A stretch of DNA of 33,602 nucleotides from Treponema sp. UBA792 (GTDB lineage: Bacteria; Spirochaetota; Spirochaetia; Treponematales; Treponemataceae): positions 1 to 33,602 of the forward strand of contig DBIW01000018.1 in NCBI GenBank assembly GCA_002296965.1, given 5' to 3'. The notes under the pieces were generated by a model. It ran no database searches. It was given only the letters and a program-made list of their open reading frames with translations, and was not told the origin of the DNA. A program made the position numbers and the translations under genes. Position 1 is the stretch's first letter. The number at the start of each line of letters is the position of its first letter. Positions 1 to 6,121 of the stretch are shown here, piece after piece.

Positions 1-419
1 AAATCGACGAGTTCTTTGGCTATAAGTTTGGAAAGCTTGAGTACCGCACAGTCCGTTTTGAGACAGAAACACTCGGTTTGCAGAATTTCCAGGGAAATGC
101 GGTTGTGAACTACACAAGCCACGACGAGCCGTTCACAAGAATCATAGAGCACAAACATTTTGAGCCGGAAAATCCTGCATATTCACAAAATAAAACGGTA
201 ATCTCAAAGGAATACTCAACCGAATGGCACGAAGGACTTGAGCCATTCTACCCCGTGAACGACGCGAAAAACGCGGAAGTCTACAAAAAATACAGGGAGC
301 TTGCAGAAACACAGAGCAAGGTGATTTTCGGCGGCCGCCTTGCGGAATACAAATACTACGACATGGACGACGTGATTGAAAAATGTATAAAAGACTGGGA
401 TGAAGAGAATGAAAGATAA
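1..419 (+). CDS. glf: UDP-galactopyranose mutase, 3' end only (partial)
   Basis: The reading frame is open from base 3 and runs off the left edge, so only the last 138 or so residues are visible. The flavoenzyme family interconverts UDP-galactopyranose and UDP-galactofuranose in the cytoplasm, supplying galactofuranose for surface glycans. Family features in this C-terminal part are the segment GKLEYRTVRFETE, the QGNAVVNYT block, the FTRIIEHKHF block and the late GRLAEYKYYDMDDVI block, which contributes to the FAD/substrate site. The TTG at 78 lies inside the protein and is not the start. The stop at 417-419 overlaps the start of the next gene, so the two are probably translated together. The assignment is confident. 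What precedes it cannot be seen. Confidence 0.92.
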   Translation, partial: IDEFFGYKFGKLEYRTVRFETETLGLQNFQGNAVVNYTSHDEPFTRIIEHKHFEPENPAYSQNKTVISKEYSTEWHEGLEPFYPVNDAKNAEVYKKYRELAETQSKVIFGGRLAEYKYYDMDDVIEKCIKDWDEENER

Positions 420-1338
420 AATAACTCTGAACAAAGACAACTGCAAGATTCTGATATGTTGCCACAAGCCTTGCGAGCTTCCGCCAAATCCGGACGAACT
501 GTTTCTGCCTATTCAAGTTGGAGCGGCAATTAGCGATGTTGATTTGGGAATGCAGCGTGATGATCAGGTGAACGGCGAGCCTTGTGACAACATCAGCGCA
601 AAGAACAAAAGCTACTGCGAGCTTACGGCTCTTTACTGGGCATGGAAGAATATTAAGAAACTTTATCCTAATCTTGAATATATCGGTCTGAACCATTACA
701 GAAGATATTTCAGTTTTGACAAGAAGAATTGTTTTGATGATGCAGTAGTTCTTCCTGAAGACGAAGTGAAGAATTACAGTTTTGACAAGACGAAATTGGA
801 GAAAATCCTCTCAAAATATGATGTGATGATGGCAAAGTCGAGAGTCTATCCTTATTCATTGGAAGTTGACTATTCGGTATGCCATGTTTCAGAAGATTTA
901 CGCACTTTAAAAAAGATAATACATGAGAAATATCCTGAATACGACAAGGATGTTTATAGTGTGATGACCTGCGGATGTAGGTTATCACCCTATAACATGA
1001 CTGTCATAGGGTGGAATGATTTTGACGCGTACTGCACATGGCTGTTCAATATACTTTTTGAGGCTGAAAGAAAAATTGACATATCAAAATATAATGCTGT
1101 TCAGGGACGCATTTTTGGATACATGGCGGAACGGCTTTTTAATGTGTGGGTACTACATAATTTGAAAAGAGTAAAACTGCTAAATATCTTGAAATTTGTT
1201 GATGCAAAAATTCATTCAGGATTGTGGCAATTTGCTTATCTTTTGAGAAATAAATTCTTGGGAAACATTTCTTTGATTGGAATGACGAAATTTTCTGAGG
1301 AATATTATGTAAAACGAGTATTAAACATTTTGAAATAA
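400..1338 (+). CDS. DUF4422-family protein of surface-glycan loci (probable glycosyltransferase)
   Basis: This 312-residue protein matches the DUF4422 pattern: a short N-terminal strand ILICCHKP, a DNISAKNKSYCELTALYWAW segment and the hallmark LNHYRRYF motif (about residue 97-104), followed by a segment on DVMMAKSRVYP. DUF4422 proteins occur almost only in capsule, exopolysaccharide or O-antigen clusters and are thought to be glycosyltransferase-like. The acceptor and donor here are unknown. Two in-frame ATG codons compete (400 and 409). Both overlap the end of glf, and the purine-rich AAGAG at 403-407 lies just before the second. Its codons are AT-richer than those of the housekeeping genes further right. 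The family call is good and the biochemical role is inferred. Confidence 0.85.
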   Translation: MKRMKDKITLNKDNCKILICCHKPCELPPNPDELFLPIQVGAAISDVDLGMQRDDQVNGEPCDNISAKNKSYCELTALYWAWKNIKKLYPNLEYIGLNHYRRYFSFDKKNCFDDAVVLPEDEVKNYSFDKTKLEKILSKYDVMMAKSRVYPYSLEVDYSVCHVSEDLRTLKKIIHEKYPEYDKDVYSVMTCGCRLSPYNMTVIGWNDFDAYCTWLFNILFEAERKIDISKYNAVQGRIFGYMAERLFNVWVLHNLKRVKLLNILKFVDAKIHSGLWQFAYLLRNKFLGNISLIGMTKFSEEYYVKRVLNILK

Positions 1339-1353
1339 AATGATTGACTTAAT

Positions 1354-2508
1354 ATGAAAAAGATTTATTCAGTATCTTTAACTACAGTAAGCTATATCCT
1401 ATTTACTCTGCTCGTTATAAGCTATTTTCTCCAAGTGCCGTTCAGACCGCTTGCGAAATTTATTTCAATATTCGCCTTGCTTTTTGCGCTAGCAAATTGC
1501 AGAAACTGGCTGAAACTGTTTAAGCGGCCGTTATTTTGTTTGTATTGTCTGTATATATCAATATGTGTATTTGTTGTCGCATTTAATTCAAATACTGCCA
1601 TTGGAAAAATCATTCGATTTTCGGAAATTTTTCTGATGATTCCGCTGTTCTTTTGCATGGATGAATCCAAAAACGGCAATTTTTATTCAAAGGCATTTGT
1701 AAGAATCGCATTCTTGAAAGCTATTGTGCTGTTTGCTATTTACGGAATCATTGTAAAAACAGGGAGCTATTCTGCCATAAGGGCTTACGGACATCTAAAT
1801 GACTGGGGCGATATTTATTCGTTCGGCTCAATGTTTATGACAAGAGTTCAGGTTCAAGGGAATGCGCTGCTTGTTATGGCGTTTTTTACAGCCTGTTATA
1901 AAAAAGATAAGGTGTTCTATAGGATTGCTTTGTTTTTAGCGTGCCTTATTGCGGGAAACAAGGCTTTTCTTATAGGAATATTCCTGTTTGTCTTATATTT
2001 CTTTGTCTCTTGGCTTTTTAAAACAAAGCGAAACTATAATTTTGATTTCAAAGTATGTTTTCTTCTGCTTGGCGCAATGCTGAGTTTCCCTGTAATTATA
2101 AACAAGGCTAATTCCATTCTTGAGGAAAAATCCGGGTATAGCAACGCAGTCAGAAAGGATCAGGCGGAAGTTCTGCTGTCTGGGAATATAATTACTGGAA
2201 ACGGGGTCGGTAACACAATAACTGCAAAAACTAAGTATCGAGACTATTCTGGTTCGGATTATTTTGAAGTTCAGACTCTTTATGTGATAAATCAGATTGG
2301 AATTATCGGATACTTTTTGTTTTTGATTTTGACTTTCGGGCTTCTTTTAAATCGGAAAAATAGCATTGCTCTCGTTTTTATTTATTTTGCATATCTGGCT
2401 TATACATTCTTTAATCCGTATTGCTTCGATACAACTCACATGATTACAGGATTTTTGCTCTGTTCTGTATTTTCATCACCTTCAAAAAAAGAGGCTTGCA
2501 TAAAATGA
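1354..2508 (+). CDS. Wzy-like polysaccharide polymerase / O-antigen ligase family membrane protein
   Basis: The protein has 384 residues, most of them in hydrophobic segments. I count about ten membrane helices, beginning at residue 8-30, with a long non-membrane loop around residues 255-310 that contains LEEKSGYSNAVRKDQ and SGNIITGNGVGN. This layout, with a large periplasmic loop late in the protein and a G-N/G-rich stretch, is typical of Wzy polymerases and O-antigen ligases, which join lipid-linked repeat units on the outer face of the inner membrane. Sequence in this family is poorly conserved, so the call rests on topology and neighbours. It starts 15 bases after the DUF4422 gene without a clear ribosome binding site. 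Its stop overlaps the next start as ATGA. It is one of the most AT-rich genes in the window. Confidence 0.75.
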   Translation: MKKIYSVSLTTVSYILFTLLVISYFLQVPFRPLAKFISIFALLFALANCRNWLKLFKRPLFCLYCLYISICVFVVAFNSNTAIGKIIRFSEIFLMIPLFFCMDESKNGNFYSKAFVRIAFLKAIVLFAIYGIIVKTGSYSAIRAYGHLNDWGDIYSFGSMFMTRVQVQGNALLVMAFFTACYKKDKVFYRIALFLACLIAGNKAFLIGIFLFVLYFFVSWLFKTKRNYNFDFKVCFLLLGAMLSFPVIINKANSILEEKSGYSNAVRKDQAEVLLSGNIITGNGVGNTITAKTKYRDYSGSDYFEVQTLYVINQIGIIGYFLFLILTFGLLLNRKNSIALVFIYFAYLAYTFFNPYCFDTTHMITGFLLCSVFSSPSKKEACIK

Positions 2509-3365
2509 AAACAATCTCGCTTGTAACATTATATTTTCCAGATGAAAACGTGAAAAAGAATATCAGTCAGCTTTCGCATTTTGTTGACAATGTTGTATTG
2601 CTTGATAACACGCCAGATTCTGACAATTCGGGTTTGTTCGCCGGACTGGAAAAAACAGAGTACATTGCCTATAAGGAAAATCTAGGACTTTCAGAAGCCT
2701 TTAACCGTTATCTGAAGTCTTTAAAAGAAAACAGCTACATAATCTTTTTTGACCAGGATTCATTCTGTCCTGAAAATTTTATTGAACAGTTGAAAAATGA
2801 CTATTCATTTTGCTGCAGAAAATTAGGCAAGAAAGGCATTATCGGACCAGCTTATTTTGAGAAAAATGCGAATCAGCTGATGATTCCAAAACAAAAAAAA
2901 GAGATTTCAGAAGGAATCTATCAGGTAAAGTCAATAATCACATCCGGAATGTTTACTGAACTGGAAGTCCTGCAAAAAATCGGTTTTTGGAATGAAGAAA
3001 TTTTCCTTGATATGGCTGACTGGGATTTATGCTGGCGGGTTTTGAAAAACAATTTTTTCTGCTGTCTTACAAGAAATGTTGTTCTTGCTCATCGGCTTGG
3101 AAAAGGTGTCCGTCATGTTGCAGGAATAAAAGTAAAAGAAGGTGCTCCGTTCCGTGTTTATTATCAGACACGAGATTGTCTGTATTTACTACGAAGAAAT
3201 TATGTCCCATTAAAATTCCGAATCAGATTAATTCAGAATCTTACAGTTCGTTCGTTACTTCACCTTATTGTTCTGCCAGATAAAATAATGCGTATTCATT
3301 ATTACATAAAGGGAATAATGGATTTTAAAAATAAAATTCATGGAGTTTTGTCTGAAAATATTTAA
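2505..3365 (+). CDS. Family 2 glycosyltransferase, rhamnosyltransferase-like
   Basis: I place the start at the ATG at 2505, which overlaps the previous stop (ATGA). The open frame extends further upstream but only inside the polymerase gene. The 286-residue product opens with MKTISLVTLYFPDE and shows a GT2 fold signature: a nucleotide-binding segment near VVLLDNTPDS, the ENLGLSEAFN block, a metal/nucleotide DxD-like FFDQDS (about residue 82-87) and the acceptor-side motif MADWDLCWR. The FxDQDS plus D-x-x-WR arrangement resembles bacterial rhamnosyltransferases. It would add a sugar to a lipid-linked intermediate at the cytoplasmic face. Sugar specificity cannot be read from sequence. It is followed by tagD 15 bases downstream. 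Confidence 0.85.
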   Translation: MKTISLVTLYFPDENVKKNISQLSHFVDNVVLLDNTPDSDNSGLFAGLEKTEYIAYKENLGLSEAFNRYLKSLKENSYIIFFDQDSFCPENFIEQLKNDYSFCCRKLGKKGIIGPAYFEKNANQLMIPKQKKEISEGIYQVKSIITSGMFTELEVLQKIGFWNEEIFLDMADWDLCWRVLKNNFFCCLTRNVVLAHRLGKGVRHVAGIKVKEGAPFRVYYQTRDCLYLLRRNYVPLKFRIRLIQNLTVRSLLHLIVLPDKIMRIHYYIKGIMDFKNKIHGVLSENI

Positions 3366-3380
3366 TAGGAGAACTAACAA

Positions 3381-3779
3381 ATGAAACGAATAATAACATA
3401 CGGAACATTTGACCTGCTCCATTATGGGCACATAAATCTTCTAAAAAGGGCTAAGGCATTAGGAGATTACCTGATTGTCGCACTTTCAACTGATGAATTC
3501 AACTGGAATGAGAAACGTAAAAAATGTTATTTCCCTTATGAAAAACGCAAGCAGCTTCTTGAAGCAATACGTTATGTAGACCTTGTGATTCCTGAGGAAA
3601 AGTGGGAACAGAAATCTTATGATATTGATGAGTATCATATTGACACTTTTGTGATGGGCGATGATTGGAAAGGAAAATTTGATTTTCTGAAAGACAAATG
3701 TGAAGTCGTATATCTTCCAAGAACGCCTGAAATCAGTACTACAAAAATAAAGGAGAATCTAAGTGGAAAAAATGACTGA
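3381..3779 (+). CDS. tagD: Glycerol-3-phosphate cytidylyltransferase (TagD type)
   Basis: The 132-residue protein is a complete small nucleotidyltransferase. It contains the [14 protein letters not shown] segment, whose HxGH (residues 15-18, HYGH) binds CTP, and ends with the [14 protein letters not shown] block corresponding to the RTxGISTT signature. Length and motifs fit TagD, which makes CDP-glycerol from CTP and glycerol-3-phosphate; closely related enzymes make CDP-choline, CDP-ethanolamine or CDP-ribitol. An AGGAG at 3367-3371 precedes the ATG by nine bases. The gene overlaps the LicD-like gene by 17 bases in another frame. I infer that this enzyme supplies the activated phospho-alcohol that the LicD protein transfers to the glycan. 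The substrate (glycerol versus choline) is not settled by sequence. Confidence 0.9.
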   Translation: MKRIITYGTFDLLHYGHINLLKRAKALGDYLIVALSTDEFNWNEKRKKCYFPYEKRKQLLEAIRYVDLVIPEEKWEQKSYDIDEYHIDTFVMGDDWKGKFDFLKDKCEVVYLPRTPEISTTKIKENLSGKND

Positions 3780-4524
3780 AATCAGGAAAATGCAGCTTGA
3801 GATTGTCCGTATGATGGCGGATGTTGATAGTCTCTTTAATAAAAACAACATAAAATACACTCTTTTAGGTGGAAGCGTTCTTGGTGCAGTTCGGCACAGT
3901 GGTTTTATTCCGTGGGATGATGACATGGATATCGGTGTTTTCCGTAGCGATTTTGAACGTGCGGAAAAACTGCTTTCTTCCATGGGAAAATACGTTTATG
4001 AACCGGCTGAACATCATATTATTCCTGATGCCCCGATTGGACATATTCATGTTGTGAATGATATTTATAAAATCGATAATTCGCCGACGATTGATGTGTT
4101 TGCGTTAGATTATGTTCCTAATGACAAAAAAAATCAGAAAAATTTGCGCTTACATGCGGATATACATCATCTTGCTGTTCTTCGGCGTGCTCCAAAAAAC
4201 AGAGGTAAGATAAAAAAAATTCTGATTCAGTTGCTGTTAAACATTTTTTCAGAAAAAATTTGGGATAAAATCCAGCAGGCAAGTTTTCAAAGAATAATGG
4301 AAATCTGTGGAAAACAGACAAACTGGATAGGAAATATTTGGGGATTCTGGACAGAAAAAGAATACTTTCCGAAAGAAATTTACGAAAATATTACATTACA
4401 TGATTTTGAAGGAATGCGGCTTCCTATTCCTGCTGATTACAACAAATACTTGTCGCAAATGTACGGAAATTATATGGAACTTCCACCCGAAGAAAAAAGA
4501 GTTCCTAAACATAGGGAAATATAA
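3763..4524 (+). CDS. LicD-family phosphotransferase
   Basis: The 253-residue protein has the LicD nucleotidyltransferase-fold core: [20 protein letters not shown] followed by DDDMDIGVF, where the aspartates (about residues 52-56) bind metal. It ends with the usual [18 protein letters not shown] block. LicD proteins transfer phosphocholine or another phospho-alditol from its CDP form to a sugar on a surface glycan. I choose the GTG at 3763 because AGGAG at 3750-3754 lies eight bases before it; an ATG at 3772 is the alternative. The start lies inside tagD, which suggests translational coupling. The stop is two bases before the next glycosyltransferase. No membrane segment is obvious, so it probably acts at the cytoplasmic face. 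Confidence 0.9.
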   Translation: MEKMTEIRKMQLEIVRMMADVDSLFNKNNIKYTLLGGSVLGAVRHSGFIPWDDDMDIGVFRSDFERAEKLLSSMGKYVYEPAEHHIIPDAPIGHIHVVNDIYKIDNSPTIDVFALDYVPNDKKNQKNLRLHADIHHLAVLRRAPKNRGKIKKILIQLLLNIFSEKIWDKIQQASFQRIMEICGKQTNWIGNIWGFWTEKEYFPKEIYENITLHDFEGMRLPIPADYNKYLSQMYGNYMELPPEEKRVPKHREI

Positions 4525-4526
4525 CT

Positions 4527-5564
4527 ATGACCTTCACAGTTCTCCAGTCCGTATACAAAAAAGACAATCCTGTATTTCTCTCTCAATCCTTGCAGAGCAT
4601 TGCGGAAAATACTGTGCAGCCTTCTTCAGTTGTTCTTGTAAAGGACGGCGTTCTGACTCATGAACTGGAAGCTGTTATTTCCGAATGGCAAAGTAAGCTT
4701 CCGCTGAAAGTTGTGGGCTATGAAAAGAACCAGGGGCTTGCATATGCGCTGAACTATGGTCTGCAATTCGTGGAAACTGAGCTTGTCGCAAGAATGGACA
4801 GCGATGACATCTGTTTTCCAGACAGATTTGGAAAACAGATTGCCCAGTTTGAAGTAGATTCTTCAATTGAGATTCTAGGCGGTGGAATTGAGGAGTTCTA
4901 TATAGAAGAAAACGGAACTGAATTCCGAAGAGTCCGTCTCTATCCGAAATGGACAGACTCAAAATCAAGAACGCTTTACCGGGGAACTCCTGTTGCGCAT
5001 CCGACTTTGATGATGAGGACTGCCGTGCTGAAAGAATTTGGATATAGCGAAAGCACAAAATGCAACGAGGATATTGACTTGTGGTTCAGGCTTCTTTCCG
5101 TTGGCCACAGGATAAAAACACTGCAGGAACCGATTCTTCATTTCAGGATTACAGACGGAACTTTTCGCCGGCGTTCAGTTTCAAAGGCTTTAGATGAATA
5201 TTCAATTTATACAAAAAACCTACGGCATTTCAACGGAATGACAAAGAACGACATAATTCCATTGATGCGCCTTGCCGCCAGATTTCTTCCAGGAAATCTT
5301 AATAAAAAGGCGTACCTTTCGCAGAAACGCCAAAAACTTTTCAAGGAGAATCTTATGAACATAAAATCATTGAACAATCAGGTTTTTATGAAAAACGGAC
5401 ATATTTTTGAGGCAGTTATCCAGTTTGAGGAGAACGGAATTCAGATGATAAAGGCAGTTCAGCTGGACAGCCAGTCAAAATATTTGGTGGAAGTTCCTGC
5501 ATCCGAAGTCGAACTTTTTAGAACAAGTGAAAGTGTGGATGTGAAGTTGGAAGTGAAAGATTAA
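4527..5564 (+). CDS. Family 2 glycosyltransferase (WcaA/AmsE-like)
   Basis: The 345-residue product carries clear GT2 elements: an N-terminal MTFTVLQSVYKKDNP strand, the VVLVKDG segment, the EKNQGLAYALNYGL block, the metal-binding DSDD (about residue 89-92, within ARMDSDDICFPDRF), the acceptor loop GTPVAHPTLMMR and the catalytic-base region NEDIDLWFRL. This matches exopolysaccharide GT2 enzymes such as AmsE/WcaA. The last 90 residues form an additional domain after the catalytic core, rich in hydrophobic and charged residues. An AGGGA at 4513-4517 sits nine bases ahead of the ATG. It is the last intact gene of the glycan cluster, and the decayed epimerase follows directly. Confidence 0.87.
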   Translation: MTFTVLQSVYKKDNPVFLSQSLQSIAENTVQPSSVVLVKDGVLTHELEAVISEWQSKLPLKVVGYEKNQGLAYALNYGLQFVETELVARMDSDDICFPDRFGKQIAQFEVDSSIEILGGGIEEFYIEENGTEFRRVRLYPKWTDSKSRTLYRGTPVAHPTLMMRTAVLKEFGYSESTKCNEDIDLWFRLLSVGHRIKTLQEPILHFRITDGTFRRRSVSKALDEYSIYTKNLRHFNGMTKNDIIPLMRLAARFLPGNLNKKAYLSQKRQKLFKENLMNIKSLNNQVFMKNGHIFEAVIQFEENGIQMIKAVQLDSQSKYLVEVPASEVELFRTSESVDVKLEVKD

Positions 5565-5567
5565 GGC

Positions 5568-6002
5568 TTGTATAAAAATAGTATGTTCATGTTGTCGAAT
5601 TGCGCCACAATAATCCGCCCCACGGTGATTTTCGGCGAGCAGAACCGCGGCAACGTGTACAACGTTCTGCGCCAGATTGCAGGCGGAAACTTCCCGACTG
5701 GCTTGCGTATCTCGGCGGAAAATGTTTTGACCTGCTTGCGTTCATCCTGCACAAAAAGTTTGCAATCAATTCAATCCGTGTAAAGAAATTCTGCAGGCAA
5801 ACTTGTTTGCACGAACACTTACTTCAAGTCATCAAGAGTTCCAATGACAGGCTTTGTAGCTCCAGTTGAGTTTGAGGAAGTCTTGCGCCGCACAATTGGC
5901 TATGAGTTTGTGAAGAAAGTGCAGGGGGGATACTTTCACCTGCGAGTAATTGGGCTGAAATTCCCAAAAGGCCCGCCGTCTTGTTTTTCCGTGAAATGTT
6001 AA
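5568..6002 (+). pseudogene. Decayed NAD-dependent NDP-sugar epimerase/dehydratase
   Basis: Three pieces of a nucleoside-diphosphate-sugar epimerase can be read in order. In one frame (5568 to about 5690) there is TIIRPTVIFGEQNRGNVYN followed by LRQIAGGNF. Shifted (about 5690-5800) comes PDWLAYLGGKCFDLLAFIL and INSIRVKKFC. Then, back in the first frame from about 5811 to the TAA at 6000-6002, comes TNTYFKSSRVPMTGFVAPVE and RRTIGYEFVKKV. In intact relatives TIIRPTVIFG lies in the middle of the protein, so the Rossmann N-terminal half is gone. A block between GGNF and PDWL is also missing, and at least two frame changes are present. No functional product is expected. It shows that the glycan cluster once encoded another sugar-nucleotide step. 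It fills most of the otherwise gene-free stretch 5565-6121. Confidence 0.85.
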
Positions 6003-6029
6003 AAATTCTCGTATTCATACGAAATTTTT
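6002..6029. promoter_or_regulatory. AT-rich dyad: operator or weak terminator
   Basis: A perfect inverted repeat TCGTAT-TC-ATACGA lies at 6009-6022, flanked by partly symmetric A-rich and T-rich arms (AAAA at 6002-6005, TTTTT at 6025-6029). It sits about five bases before a promoter -35 box that reads towards the GH3 gene, a place where a repressor or activator could bind. The T-rich right arm also allows it to be a weak terminator for the glycan cluster. The sequence alone does not decide between the two. Confidence 0.45.
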
Positions 6030-6033
6030 CCGA

Positions 6034-6062
6034 TTGAAAATGGCTTTTCCGCGTGGTAGATT
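6034..6062 (+). promoter_or_regulatory. Probable sigma-70 promoter of the GH3-GH59-SDR operon
   Basis: TTGAAA at 6034-6039, a 17-base spacer and TAGATT at 6057-6062 give five of six and four of six consensus matches. Transcription would start near 6069, leaving a leader of about 53 bases. That leader contains GGGAGG at 6075-6080, too far from the start codon to serve it, and a small hairpin GCGGA-ATTC-TCCGC near 6096-6109. Confidence 0.55.
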
Positions 6063-6121
6063 AGCCTGTCGGACGGGAGGAATTCTGAAAGAAATGCGGA
6101 ATTCTCCGCGCGGATGGTTTT

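Noticed and set aside
142..696. Minus-strand frame across the glf/DUF4422 junction
   Set aside because: It is antisense to two genes with recognisable family motifs and has no features of its own.
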